This document shows, piece after piece, positions 24,913 to 37,457 of a DNA stretch of 64,000 bases. The notes beneath the pieces are model-generated. The model searched no databases and was not told the origin of the DNA. It saw only the letters and a list, made by a program, of their open reading frames with translations. Where the stretch lies: the NCBI GenBank assembly GCA_037447655.1, contig JBBHKE010000642.1:87501-151500 (forward strand), read 5' to 3'. Made by a program: the position numbers and the translations under genes. Position 1 is the first letter of the stretch, and the number at the start of each line of letters is the position of its first letter. This DNA comes from Zygnema cylindricum. Its lineage: Eukaryota; Streptophyta; Zygnematophyceae; Zygnematales; Zygnemataceae.

Positions 24913-25236
24913 GTATTGTAGCAACCAGTTTGTGCGCATGTACTTGTAGCCGTCAGCGGCCAGCTATAGAAGGTACACTTCCGCGGGGTTTCTCGCATCC
25001 GCGCAAGATACGATTTTGATTCGTTGCGTCCAAGGACAAAAAGGTGTCCTGCCCGCAACCACTCCGGAACGATTAGATTTTTTTTACCGGCTCCGAATTC
25101 CACGCTTCCACGTCATAGGCTATTTCGAGAAGAGAGGCGATGCGATTGATAAAGTTGGGTGGGCGCTATCTTCGTTTTTTTTTTGTCATTTCGCCTTAAC
25201 CCTGTGCGAGGAACCGTACACATTTCATGTGTGTAC

Positions 25237-25286
25237 TACACCTTGTATCGCTATTAGCGTTGACCCTAATAGCGATACACGGTGTA
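25237..25286. mobile_element. 46-bp remnant MITE, two ends almost back to back
   Basis: TA, CACCTTGTATCGCTATTAGC, three or four bases, the complement ending CGATACACGGTG, then TA. Nearly all internal sequence is gone. Confidence 0.7.
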
Positions 25287-25511
25287 CAGTACAAACTACG
25301 TTCGTTAAAAGTTTGCCCGTGTGGTGAGAGTGGTGAGATTGGAGTTTTAGAGACAAAAATGCGTTACGCTCACCATTTTGCAAGATACTGACGGGTATCT
25401 AGCAATTATTTGCAAAAAAAATAAAAAAAATGGGATGTTAAATCTGACCGTGGGTTGTATACGGATTTTTAATTTAACGTTAATTGTTTGTACGGTAACT
25501 ATGATTATTTC

Positions 25512-26018
25512 CATAGTTCAAAAGTAGGTGAAAGTAGGCCCATACAATATGCCTATTGTATGTAAAACATACAATATGACCTTAAGACCCATATTGTATT
25601 GGTCGCAAAATGAAAAAAAATAGTATCAGGGTTGAGTTGCACATCGATCAATAGAGAATTAAACGTCATGTCTAAATTTTGAAAAACATTCAGACAAAAA
25701 AAATAAAATCTGTGAGTTTTGAGGTATTTTTTATTTAAACCGTCAGATTTGGACGATCGGATGGTCGCTGATCAAAGTAGCGATGTAAGAAGATCACATG
25801 AAAAGCCCATAACACAACTCATCCTACACTGTGTCAGTTCGCTGAAATTTCGTCCAGCGGCTGTACGCTTTACTATGATCATACGTCAGGTTCGTACGTT
25901 CGTACAAAAGTGTGCACAAACGCACACACATACAGTATGCCTACCCTACGCGAGTTTTGTGCCAAGTTTTGTGCGCCTACCAAAGGCCTACCATAAAAAC
26001 GCCTACTTTTGAACTATG
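25512..26018. mobile_element. CATAGTTC MITE, 507 bp, inverted relative to the other two
   Basis: Perfect ends CATAGTTCAAAAGTAGG / CCTACTTTTGAACTATG with exact 8-bp duplication ATTATTTC (25504-25511 and 26019-26026). Internal CATATTGTATG palindromes are shared with 12920-13376. Confidence 0.85.
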
Positions 26019-26026
26019 ATTATTTC

Positions 26027-27138
26027 CCTCAATAACGAAATCATTTTAGTCCTTTCGTCGACCAGAGCGGGCATATGTCACATAACCGTGTTTGTTTAAT
26101 TTCCAATCGTCATGCTTATTTGATCGCGGCTCAGTCGCCCCTAAATCATAAATTGATTTGCTCGGGGGTCACTTGGCATTAAATCATGAACTAAAGTCAG
26201 GAATAATATTTAAGACAGTCGAATGCAGTTTCCCACGTCTCCTTACACCAAACTATTATTAGGGTGTATAATTTGCCGTTGACAATAATATAGGGTTTCC
26301 CTTAGTAACGAGTGTTAAGTATAAACTCATGTTTATGACTTTAAGATGAGGGCTTGTTAACATTTCATGGATATTGTTATTAAAAATTAATAAAAGTGTG
26401 GATATCTATAAATGTTATAATTAGAGTGTGTTATTCTTGCCCATTTTTTCTATGTGTCGACACGGAGTAGTAATATGTAAACAAGCCATAATGGCTCGCG
26501 CACTTCGTAGGGTTAACGGTGCTTACCAAGAACAAATGTTGAATTACTAATATTATTTCAAAAATTCGTTGTAAAACATTTTTTTACACACGTCGCACCT
26601 TTATAATATAATTGTTACACTTGCTAATCTTATTCAAATATTTCTTTCTTCATTCGCCCAATGGTACATTGACGTAGTCAAACATTGTTCCTATATTTTA
26701 TTTGTTTGGTCTCTTTAAAAAAACATATGGTATGCTGTTGTGTTGGTATATGCAATGTAATAATCATCCTATTAATAAAAACAACGGGTTTGCGGTTTAT
26801 GTTTAGAGTTAGTTGTAGCGTGTGATTTCTATGTTTTATGAATTCCATGATGGTTCCTATTATACTTGTTTAATTTTTTATAGAGTATGGTTATAAATGG
26901 TTGAATAATAACCATAAAGTTGATGGTTGAACAATAATCCACAAGGTTATTACTTGTAGATTTTGAGTTACACGTGGGTGGTTATACAGTTAAACTGGAA
27001 AATTAATGTAATGTTAAAGACCCATAAATAGTTTGTATTGAGACGAAAGTTCAAAACGACTGGTTTTTGGGACATCAGTAATTATAATGACGTATGACTA
27101 TCATATGGTATATATAATTGGGAAAAGCATAACAAAGT
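26027..27138. other. AT-rich, nothing recognised
   Basis: No long ORF, no clear repeat borders. Confidence 0.4.
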
Positions 27139-27885
27139 ACCACAACAACCCATTTGCGGGTCAAACTAGTGAGAAATCGACCAACAATCCCAATCGACCA
27201 ATCGCCCATTTTTACGAATGTTAACAGTTAGGGGAAGTTTTGGTTGAATATGTGTTACAACGATCATTGCAAACGTGTAACCCTATGTTGTTGGGCGTTA
27301 CAAGTAAAAAAATTACCTGATACGCGTAAAAACCATATTTTTGGGCGATGTTTTTAGGACTTTGTCGACGTTTTAGGCACAAATGTGTGTTTATACCGGC
27401 GTCTCAATAGCAAACATAGTTGTTTAAGGGGCATACCACATATAAAACACAAAGCACCACAACAACCCATTTGCGGGTTAAACTAGCGAGAAATCGACCA
27501 ACGCACCCAATCGACAAATCACCCATTTTTACAAATGTTAACAGTTAGGTGAAGTTTTGGTTGGATATGTGTTACATCAATCATTGCAAACGTGTAACCC
27601 TATGTTTTTGGGCGTCACAAGTAAAAGAATTACCGTATACCCGTAAAAACCATATTTTTGACGATGTATTTATGACTTTGTCAACGTTTTAGGCACAAAG
27701 GTGTGTTTATACCGGCGTTTTCAATAACACACCAAGTTGTTCAAAGGGCATACCACACATGAAACACAAAGCACCACAACAACCCATTTGCGGGTTAAAG
27801 TAGTGAGAAATCAATCAACACACCAAATCGACCAATCAACCATTTTGACAAATGTTAATAGTTAGATGAAGTGTTGGTACAAAAA
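27139..27885 (+). repeat. 317-bp tandem repeat, about 2.3 units
   Basis: ACCACAACAACCCATTTGCG starts at 27139, 27456 and 27773, exactly 317 bp apart. The units keep GTGTTTATACCGGCG and CGTGTAACCCTATGTT. The third unit is truncated. Satellite-like, no coding. Confidence 0.85.
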
Positions 27886-28019
27886 TTATAAAAAGATGTA
27901 TCTACCTACTCAACACGTCGTTACTCCTACATCTTTCCATGCAAATCCTAATATTTGGTTCTTCTTTTTATTACCGTTAACAACTTTATTGGAGGATGAC
28001 CATTCAATCCATAATGATA

Positions 28020-28757
28020 CTACTTGAATATACATTCCACATTGACATTCGGCCCATTGATTTGAAAGGTGTATCCTTGCCAATTGGCCCAATCTATAGG
28101 AAATGCATGAAGGTCGACATAAGATGGGTCGTGAGAAGTTGTGAAGACAATAGGGGAAGAGGGATCATCGGTGGAGGTAGAAGGTTGGGAAAGAGGAGTC
28201 GTGGAGACAACAGGGGAAGAGGGAGCATGGGTAGAGGTAGGAGGTTGGGAAAAAGGAGACGTGGAGACAACCGGGGAAGAGGGAGCATGGGTAGAGGTAT
28301 AAGGTTGGGAAAGAGAAGGTGTTGGTTGGGTAGAAGACATGGGAACAAAATGGGGAAATGAAAAAGTGGTTGAATTTGTATATGACGAGGGAGGAGGAGG
28401 GCGAGGAGTACGATGAGAGGGAGGGGAAAACGAAGGTTGCGAAAAAAAAGAAAAGTTATGAGTAAGAGGTGGTGCCGAGCTTAAAAGTTTTGACTCGATC
28501 CTCAAAAATCCGTTGTCAACTTTGGAATCCACTCCGTGAATTTGGTGTTGCGCTGTCACGAGCCTTGTGTCAATCATCGTCAAATATGTTTCTAACTTTT
28601 TGCCCAAATTGTCCACGGTGTTTTGGAGTTCCCGTATTATTCCCACGAGGGGTGGAATAGCGTCGACACCGACCCTCAAAGCTTAGAGTTCGGCTTTCAC
28701 CTCGGTCGGAATTGGAATTTCTGCAAGAGGACACCTTTCGTCTTTCTTATCGTCCAT
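28020..28757 (-). pseudogene. Unrecognised ORF with coiled coil and three 20-residue Ser/Pro/Thr repeats
   Basis: One reading frame runs from ATG at 28757 to the stop at 28020, broken by a TAA just before 28679; the intact part is 219 codons. The N-terminal third has a heptad-like region (IRELQNTVDNLGKKLETYL and following). The C-terminal half contains three 20-residue repeats around QP.TSTHAPSSPVVST, encoded by a 60-bp minisatellite at 28141-28320. I do not recognise the family. It may be a fragment of a transposon structural protein. The neighbourhood is repeat-rich, so a host role is doubtful. Confidence 0.4.
28141..28320. repeat. 60-bp minisatellite, three units
   Basis: GTGAAGACAA / GTGGAGACAA starts at 28141, 28201 and 28261. 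Because the period is a multiple of three, the minus-strand frame is kept. Confidence 0.85.
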
Positions 28758-28759
28758 TC

Positions 28760-29390
28760 TCTGTACAAATTCGGCAAAACTTCCCCACTCCGCACCGCAT
28801 TCTTCTATTATGGTAAAAACAAAAGAACTCTTGAAGAAAGCGTGCTCGGGAAAATCTTTGTGCAGATGTGCTAGGTCCAGCCATATAGTGTGTCTAATGG
28901 TGCCCGTTAATAACTCGAGAAATTTTTGTGCCTATATATCTCGAGTTTTATCACTTCTACGTAAATTTCTCTGCATGTCAAAACAAGAAAACAAAAATTC
29001 AGAATATAGACTAAAACATGCTACTTTTTGAACACATATTTTTTGAAGAGTGGAAATAAAAATTATCTGCAAATAAAGAGGAAATTATAAACAATTTTAT
29101 TGAAATTATAGTGTAATTTTATTTCTAGAAGCTCACACTTACTCGATTTCCAAGGTCATTTGCAAAGGTCACACAAGTCAATCTACACGGCACGAAACGG
29201 AATGCAACATTGATTGTTTTGTAATATATCGCAATCATTAAGGTGGTACAAAGGTGGGACAATTCACAATAAAGCTTATGGACATAGTGTAATGAATCCA
29301 TAATACTCTATGTTATACCAGCTAACCAAGGGGTCTCCCGAATTTTCCCCTCTTTCCTGAATATTTACTAATTTATAACGACTAATATAA
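28760..29390. other. No gene recognised
   Basis: AT-rich 5' flank of the minus-strand ORF; nothing further. Confidence 0.35.
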
Positions 29391-29394
29391 ATTT

Positions 29395-30140
29395 TCCCAC
29401 TGCAGTGCCCATATAGCGCCGAGCTAGCGCCATCATCGACTCGGCGCCGACACTTGCCAAGGGCCAAAATTTCCCCTTCCCAATTCCTAATTTTTTAATT
29501 TTTTAAAATTTTTGTTTTTTTTTTGTTTTTCTTAATTTTTTCTTCACTCCCTCTCCACTTGGCCACCTGGTGCCTCTATGGCGCCGAGCCAGCGCCGACA
29601 TTGACTCGGCGCCGACAATTGCCAGGAGGAAAATTTCCCCCTTCCCAAATCCTAAATACTTCCTCCTCACTCAATATCCAAATCCTAAATACTTCCTCCT
29701 CACTCAATATCCACTTGGCCACCTCAGTACCTCTTTGGCGCCAGGCCAACGCCGGCGTGGACTCGACGGCGACACTTGCCAGAGGAAAATTTCCCATTTC
29801 CCCACTCCTACATACTTCCTCCTCACTTCACCTCTACTTAGCCACTTCAATGCCCTACCAGCGCCGTGCCAGCATCGGCATCCACTCGACGCCGACACTT
29901 ACCAGGAGCCAAATTTCAGCCTTCCCAACTCCTAAATTTTAAAATATTAAAATTTTAAAAATTATAGTTTTTTTTTGTTTTTTTTAATTTTTTCCTCTCT
30001 CCTTCTGGACTTGGCCACATCGCTGCCTCTATGGTGCCGAGCCAGCTCCGACATCGACTTTAACAATGAGCCAGCGCCGGCATCCATTAGACGCCGATAC
30101 TTGCAAGGAGCCAAGTTTCAGCCTTCCCCACTCCTTTTAT
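29395..30140 (+). repeat. Degenerate minisatellite with GGCGCCGAG core
   Basis: Five units of roughly 120-150 bp, each with a TATGGCGCCGAGCCAGCGCC-like core, a GCGCCGACACTTGCCA-like core and CCTTCCC..TCCTAAA. Cores lie near 29415, 29580, 29738, 29860 and 30030. Units differ in length and are partly deleted. Confidence 0.7.
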
Positions 30141-30179
30141 AATTATTTTTTAACTTTTTTTAGGGTTTTTTTATTTTGT

Positions 30180-31615
30180 TCTATACTTATTCCTCCCACA
30201 TCTCTCTCTCTTTCTCTCTCTCCCTCTATCTCGATCTGTCCATATTCCCCTCTCTCATCCACTCCATGTCTCCCTCCCTCTACCCCACTTCCGTCTTCTC
30301 CATCTCTATATCTTCCCCTCTCCCCCTTTCAACCTCTTCCCCCCTCTCTTTGCCCTTCCCTCCTTTTCGCCCTCTTCCTCCCTCTCTCTTCCCATCCCCC
30401 CTTTGGCATCTGTCTCCCCCCTCTTCCTCTTCACCCCCCTCTTCCCTTTTCCCCCTCTTCCCCTCTTATTATCTCTCTCTCCCTCCAGCTCGATCTGCCC
30501 ATCTTCCCCTTTCTCTCTCTCTCCACCTCTCCCTCCCCTCCCCCACTTCAGCCTTCTCCCGCTCTATCTCTTCCCCTTTCCCCCTTTCGCCCTCTTCCTC
30601 TCTCTTTCTTCCCATCTCCCCTTCAACATCCGTCTCCCCCCTCTTCCCTCTCACCCCCCTCTTCCCTTTTCCCCCCCTTCCCCTCTTATTCTCTCTCTCT
30701 CCCTCCAGCTCGATCTGCCCATCTTCCCCTCTCTCTCTCTCCACCTCTCCCTCCCCCTCCCCCACTTCAGCCTTCTCCCGCTCTATCTCTTCCCCTTTTC
30801 CCCCTTTCGCCCTCTTCCTCGCTCTCTCTTCCCATACCCTTTTCGGCATCCATCTCCCATTTCTTCCCCCTTACCCCTATCTTCCGTTTCCCCCCTTTTC
30901 CCCTCTTATTTTCTCTCTCTCCTTCCAACTCTCCCTCACTCTCTTCCTCTTCTCCGCCCCCTCCCCCTTCGTCTCTCTCCCTCTCTCCCTCTTTTTCTCT
31001 CCATATTTTTTTCCCTTTTGTCCCCTTTACCGCTCCTCCTCCCTCTACCTCACTATCTCCATTCTTTTCTCTCCCTCCATCCCCCCCCTCTCCCTACCTC
31101 TTCTTCCTTTTCTTCCTCTATCTTTTCTTTTGTCCCTATTTCCCCTCCCTCTCCCCTTTTCTTTTCCTCCCTCTCTTCCTCCCTCACTCCCTCTTTTTTC
31201 TTCCCTCCCTCATCCCCTTCCTCCACCCATTCTTCTCCCTCCCTCTTTTTTTTTGTCCTTTTTTCTTCTCCCTCTCCCCTTTCATCATCCTCCCTTTCTC
31301 TCCCCTTTTCTCCCTCGTCTTTCTTCCCTCCCTCATCCCCTTCTTCCCCACACTTTTCTCCCTCCCTCGCTACCATTACCTCTCCTTCCCCTCCCTCTCC
31401 CCCTTCCTCTCTCTCCTTCTCCCCCTCACACTTCTTTGTTATATTTTTCCTTCCGTCATCCCCAAACTCCGCCCATTCTTCCTCCCTCTCTCCCTCCCTC
31501 TCTCCCTTTTTTTCCTTCCCTCTCTCATCCCCTTCCTTCCCCCACTTTTCTCCTTCCCTCACTCCCATTGTCCCTCTCTCTTGTTCGTCTCCTTCCTCTC
31601 CCTTGCCGTGCATGT
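30180..31615 (+). repeat. 1.4-kb polypyrimidine (CT-rich) tract with 220-bp higher-order units
   Basis: Almost purely C and T on the plus strand. CCCTCCAGCTCGATCTGCCC begins at 30481 and 30701, and a diverged form at 30921, giving a 220-bp period. A related start lies at 30222. All three forward frames stay open for hundreds of codons (up to 552) only because stop codons need purines. These ORFs are Ser/Pro/Leu/Phe low complexity and I do not call them genes. Confidence 0.85.
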
Positions 31616-31862
31616 GTCTAAACCAACCAAAACACATGCAACCCAACCTGTTGCATACGAAAGGTGGAACAAACGAGCAATGAAAATCCTCAAGCAAAAG
31701 AATTATAATACAAAGCAAAAATGAATATGACAATGTGAAAAGGAAATAACGGGTGGAAAGGATTTAAGGTGGAGGGTGAGTGGGAAGCCGAGTGAGAGAT
31801 CCATTTATTCCCCCCCCAGCTCCTTAGCCTGCAGAGGAGCTGGCCAAAATAATCGGAAGCTC

Positions 31863-34321
31863 TCAAAGACGCAAATCAGAAGTCTCTGGTGGAACTAGCA
31901 TTCGCATGGAATCAAAATCCAGTGAAAAATCTTGCACATAACGTGAAACACCAAGCTTGGCATGCTCCCTCATAGGCATGTAATCTGCACCTTGGGAAAG
32001 CAACGTCCCATTAGAAGTTTTCTTGTTGATCGAGAGAATGCAAAGAGAGATACATGGAGAGATGTCATTATCTAATGTCTCGATACCAGCATAAGCAGGA
32101 AGTGTTGTTGTTGAATGAGCCATGATAGGCAAAGGCTTCCATGTCGAAATAAGTGGAAGGCAAATCTTCCGTTCAGGATAGTGATTGGGTCTGTAAGAGA
32201 ATGTCTGGTCATGCATATCTACACAGCCACCGACCTGAAATATAACGTCTTGGCCAACCAAACATTCGTAATCGCTACACTACGTAATCAGTGCATGTGA
32301 GGAAATTTCAGAAAATTCAGTTTCGATTTCTGTTTGAAACTGAAATACAAGGGGGTCCTTAGTGATTCCAAAGACAGGCTCCGTAGTGCCAGCTGAAGTT
32401 AGTAAACATGTGGTTGTGGGCTGCAGCTTGTCTACGGTAAGGCCAAGCTTCAACGCAAATCCGGATCCAAGGATCACGGGTTTGGCTTTGGTGTCCATGA
32501 GAGGGAGGGAAGGGGCGACACCATTGACTGTGAATGAATGTCGACTGTTATCAAGAAAGCTAATGTGAGGATCTAACGTGCTACGTTCGTCCGCTGAAAT
32601 TGGCTGGATTGCTGTCAAATTCCGATTCAGTTGCAATGCGCGTAAAGCGGCGGCTGCAAGAACCTCACCCGAAATAGGAGAGGCCTTGGGCACGTCCTCA
32701 ATCATGGCCGAAAGGATGCTCAACTGTTCTTTGACGCGATGAGCATCTTGGATTGTACTATCCAAGATTGTAAGTGCTTCAGCTGCAATAGCTGAAGCCA
32801 TTTTTGGAAGAGGAGAGAGAGGTTCTTTCTCAAAAGACTGTGGAATACAAGAGTTTGTTATTTTTCCACTCGATTATGATCCCGCAAGCCTTTGTCAAAC
32901 GCGGCTACTCATTGTTGGACGGTGGAATCCCGAAGGGTTCGAACGGCCAACGTCGGCAGGTGAACAACCGTACAGGCCATTCCGGTAAACTGTGGCTTCA
33001 TCTCCGCCATGAAAGCGGCGAATTGTTTCTTCATCATAGCCGCCATAGTAGCTTGCAGCTCTATCTTTTCTCTCTCTCTACGGGAAGATCTAGGAGGAGT
33101 AGATTCTTTTTCGGTTTCTTTAGGCGGAGTGACCGGCTTGGCGGAACGGGCCGGAATACCCCTATTGTTGATTTGATTCTCATATGAGAACTCTGGGTTT
33201 TTAATATGGCATCGATGGGCATAATGTCCCATCTGCTTACAGTGAGTGCATGTGGTTGTCTTATATGGACACATGCGAGCCTCATGCCCTGTTTCCCTGC
33301 AACGAAAATATAATTTGTTTCCAGGGTTAAACGGTGGAGCTCCCATGGTAAGCACCTTCAGAGGCCTATTGTTCGGCCATGGGTTGCTTGGTGGGGGAAG
33401 TGGGAAAGCAAATTTCGATCGATCATGAGCTTCCCACCAACACGACTGCATCTCATATTCAACCGCATATTGGGCGGCTTGGTCAAAGGTAAATTTCAAG
33501 CCGTATGTCTTCGTAAGATGACTTTGGATAAATCATTTTGAGTGATCAGGAAACTGTCCAACACATTTTTGGACAGCTTCCGCATCGGACATTAAGTCCG
33601 GTAAGGCTTCCCGTAGCGTCTCCATACGGGCACGTAAAGCGGGGACGGTTTCACCCAGTTTACGTTCGAATTTCATCAGTTCTTTCACTTGATCCAGATT
33701 TTGCATTCGATATTCTGCTTCTAGGAGATCGAACATGACAGAAAGGGGATCTCGCAATGGAATCGTTATCCCTAATCGTGCTGGGACAGCAACACGCGCA
33801 GCCACAGTATATTGCCGACGAATTTCCGGGACAGCACGAACTAGGACATTACCTTGGGCATCTAGAACGTCAAAAAAAGCGGCTTGAAATGGGATATCCC
33901 CTTGTCATATGACCTCTAGTGTGCCAGCGAAAGGAGGGGAAAATTCTGTCATCGTGAGTATACTATTATACTTGCGGGAATATAAGGTGAGAGCTGAACC
34001 TCTAAGGTACCGACCAAGGAGAGAGAATGCTACACGAAGATCAAATTGATCTTGATAGCGAAATGCCAAATTAAGCATTTTGGTATCATACAGCTTACGG
34101 AAATGAGGTAAGGACATTCTATCCTTCATCCCTGAAAAGAAAAATTGCATTTTGCTTAGGAGGCCCTCCGAAGAGGAAGCCATGTCACTGACCGGCGTGT
34201 ACGGAGGTGGGACAAAAATTAGACCAGGAGAAGACCAAAAGGAGAGGGAACCTGAGTAGAATCCTTCGAGACTCTCGTCTCCGGTTTCCTCTACAGATAG
34301 CGTAGAGGAGACAGAGGACAA
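31863..34321 (-). pseudogene. LTR-retrotransposon gag-protease relic (probably Ty3/gypsy type)
   Basis: Reading right to left, segments 34321-33905, 33805-33533 and 33499-32909 give a gag-like protein. The third ends with zinc knuckles: the second is perfect (CTHCKQMGHYAHRC, residues 84-97), the first lacks its first cysteine. The frame 32801-31863 follows, with NGVAPSLPLMDTKAKPVILG (a DTGA-type protease motif altered to DTKA) and, after one stop at 32280, YECLVGQDVIFQVGG, typical of the retropepsin C-terminal half. No reverse transcriptase follows at lower coordinates, where the polypyrimidine tract lies. Frameshifts and stops make it inactive. Confidence 0.65.
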
Positions 34322-34329
34322 AGAAGAGA

Positions 34330-37028
34330 TTGATGTGAGTCCGGAACGCGCAGAGGATGTTCTCGAAATTGGAACCGAAGTAATAGGAAAATTAGATATA
34401 CTTTCTAGATCGATTTGGTCTTTAGGTTATGGGCGAAAAGCTACACCACTATGAGTAGACTCAGAACGAAATTTTAAATTGTTCCAATCGGTGGGCATTA
34501 AACGAAGAGGGAAACAATGACGAGATAATGAACACGATCTATACGAAATGCAACAAGTGAGCAACTAAGCCAAACACAACAATCAAACCAATAAGTCACT
34601 ATCAAGGCCACGATGACCAGATCTACCAAAAAGCCATGTTATTGAAACCTTCTACCCTGCAAACAAGTGGGCAAGGCCGGAGGGCTAGATCTATAAAGGC
34701 AGAAAAATTGCTATCCAAGCACCCACAGGTGCAAATCTACAGCAACACAAACAGAGAGACAATTATCCAAGGCCACCAACGGCCAGATCTAAGCTGTAAA
34801 ATCCACTCCAAGCAATCACGAAAAACGGAAGGCCACTCACGGCCAGATTACAAACAAAGAAAGCTGGGAAATGCAAGTGCTCAATACAATTGGGTCCAAT
34901 GAAACCCAATCCACGCACGAACCCTCTAAACGGTCAACCAACTATCTTAACACGCTCCTGCGCCCACAGGGCATCGTAATACTTACAGAACACCTTTAAT
35001 AATCTGGTGATTATCAAAGGTGAGCAGCAACTGGTCGCCGCAGCTAGGGCTTTGCAGAGCGCCAAAGTCTGAATCCGCTCCACAATTCGCTCCCAAAGTT
35101 TCCTCCAAAAAGAGTCTTCTCCAAATGTCCTCAGGATCGCGTGGGCCTCCACACAATTTCCAAATAATCGTGTGAAACACCACGGCTTAACAATGCAAAT
35201 TACGAACGAAAACTGAAAGCGAATCCAAAATGTGAAGCCATGGAGATCTCCGTATGGTGCGAGACCGGGCAAGGAAGACTAAAAGTATCGGAAAAGATAG
35301 TATAAGTCACAAAGCAAGTTAGATCAGGTTAGCGGCATCCCAAACCCGAATTCGGCAGACTAAACCTAAAATCTGCAACCAAACCCTAAAATCTGCAACC
35401 AAACCCTAAAATCTGCAACCAAACCGTAAAATCTGCCACAAATTTAGACCTAAAAAAACCTAAAATAGAGTTGCAGCAAGGTGGGGGACAGAAATAAGAT
35501 AGAGGGAAAACACCAAATAACTAAATTGAAAAAACTAACAAAAGTATTTTCAAGGTACAAATTTTGGATATATATATCAATTTTTATAATTTTTTGTTTT
35601 GAAAAACAAAACTGAAATAAGAAATAACAACTGGAGAGGAGATAGAATTAACACCTTTAGATAGATAAAACAGGATAAAAAAGATAAAAACTGAACCAAA
35701 AATAGTTAACAAAAAACTGAAAAATATAAAGATTTTATATGATAGATAATGTATTTTTTTTTGTTTATAATTTTTGTTCTAAAAACCAGACTAAGAAGCA
35801 AAATTGAAACTGAAAGGTAACTTGGAACGGAATAAAACAAGAACAAACAACAACAAAAACTGAAAATGAAAGATAACAATATTTTTTCTTTTCAACAAAA
35901 ACTGAAAATGAAATATTACAATTTTTTTGATTTTTTTTAAACACCAAACAAGAGAGAGGAGAATGATAATTTGAGAGTACAGGAATACTAAGCCGATGGG
36001 TAGCCACTAGGCTCCACGGTGTGGGCGTATTCCTTACAAGAGTTAGGTCTAGGATTTCGAATAAAGAAAGCAAAACTAGAAAAATGCAAGAAAACAACAA
36101 TTAAAATCTGTGTAGAATCTGAGATAACCAGATCCTGGCACGCCAATTGCAAAAATTACAACAAGAAAACAAGCAATTAAAGTATGTAGAGAATCTGAAA
36201 TAACCGAATTCTAACAAACAAGTAAAAATAGCAACAAGAAAATAGAAGAAATCAACGTTAAAAATCGGCACAAAATTCGAAAAAACCGGATTTTGACACA
36301 CTAATAACCAATTGCAGAAAATGATAATAGAAAACAAACAAATGGAAGCTATAGAGAATCCGAGATAACCAGATTCTAACAAACTACAAGTAAACTCCAA
36401 CGAAGGCAACAAAAATTAGACAAGAAAAAGTCAAACACTAATTCACAAATGGGATCCACAAAGGTTCAGAAATAGCCTGAGAAAGTAGGCAGAATCCACA
36501 CTAAAAGAGGTTGTTAAAGGGAAACCGTGCGGACTCCGGCCAAAACCGAGTGAATTAACTTGTACCTCTTACAATGAAAGTTTAATGAGGAAAGAGAAAA
36601 GCTAAGCTCTCTAAAAACTAAGGCAGATAAAGCATTGCAGGGAAAAACTGACAATTTGACTAAGGAAAAAGATTAAGGGAATAGACAGAAAGATCTAAGT
36701 CCTCTTCGACCAACAAGGGGAATAGACAGAAAGATCTAAGTCCTCTTCGACCAATTCCTGTACTCTCAAATTATGAGAGTACAAACCTAACGTAATCGCC
36801 TAAGTACTAACGAAATAGCCAAAGTACTAATTACTGACATTTGCTAACTAACCAATCACGTGAGAGTATTTCACTATACAATTTACGACTAGTTTGGGTC
36901 CTGGCCAATAAGCGACCAGAACCATATGCCTACGTTATAAAATTCACAATCCGCGGATTAAAACCCTTCCTAATTACATGTGAATGCGTGAACCTACATG
37001 GGTTCACGACTTAAAATACACCAATCAG
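34330..37028. other. Low-complexity and short-repeat region, no gene
   Basis: Four spaced GGCCA..GGCCAGATCT-like motifs lie at about 34600-34850. A 20-bp tandem (AAAATCTGCAACCAAACCCT) spans 35361-35439. CCGATTC/AATCTGAGATAACC-type motifs recur at 36110-36380. A 35-bp direct repeat (AGAAAGATCTAAGTCCTC) lies at 36680-36750. TTTGAGAGTACAGGAA near 35970 has its complement TTCCTGTACTCTCAAA near 36756. This may be the non-coding leader and LTR of the minus-strand retroelement, but no LTR pair was found. Confidence 0.4.
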
Positions 37029-37150
37029 CGTGCGTCGCCAACATTTCGAAATCGCACGCCGTGTCACCAATGTTTCGTAATTGTACGAAGCGTCACTGAT
37101 GATTGAAATTGTACGTCGCGCCACCGACATTCCGAAATCATACCTCGCAA
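37029..37150 (+). repeat. About 30-bp degenerate tandem repeat, four units
   Basis: Successive units share CGTCrCCrAyrTTTCGwAATyG; units start near 37029, 37059, 37088 and 37117. Confidence 0.55.
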
Positions 37151-37457
37151 AATAAATATATGAAATCGTCTATCACGTCACGCCAAAATCTGCGATAGAA
37201 AACTTAAGTACGGACGTGAATTCGAAAATGAATCGTCGGCGGAAATTTCGGGACTAGAAAGTATGTACGGTCAACCTCGTTGCCGAAAATTACGGGAAAT
37301 GTAAGTCGTACGGTCAAACTTGTCGTCGACGGAAATTACGGTCAACGTAGGCATACACGGACGGTTAACTTGCAACGTAAATATGTATGGACCTGCGAAA
37401 CCATAATAACACCCAAATGCAAATTAGTGTGGCGGCCGCTCAACCAAAACCTAAATA

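Noticed and set aside
27139-27885. CRISPR-like array
   Set aside because: Repeats are 317 bp, contiguous and without unique spacers, in a eukaryotic genome.
30066-31724. Three overlapping plus-strand ORFs of 426-552 codons
   Set aside because: All lie in the polypyrimidine tract, where stop codons cannot occur. The products are low-complexity Ser/Pro/Leu/Phe in every frame.
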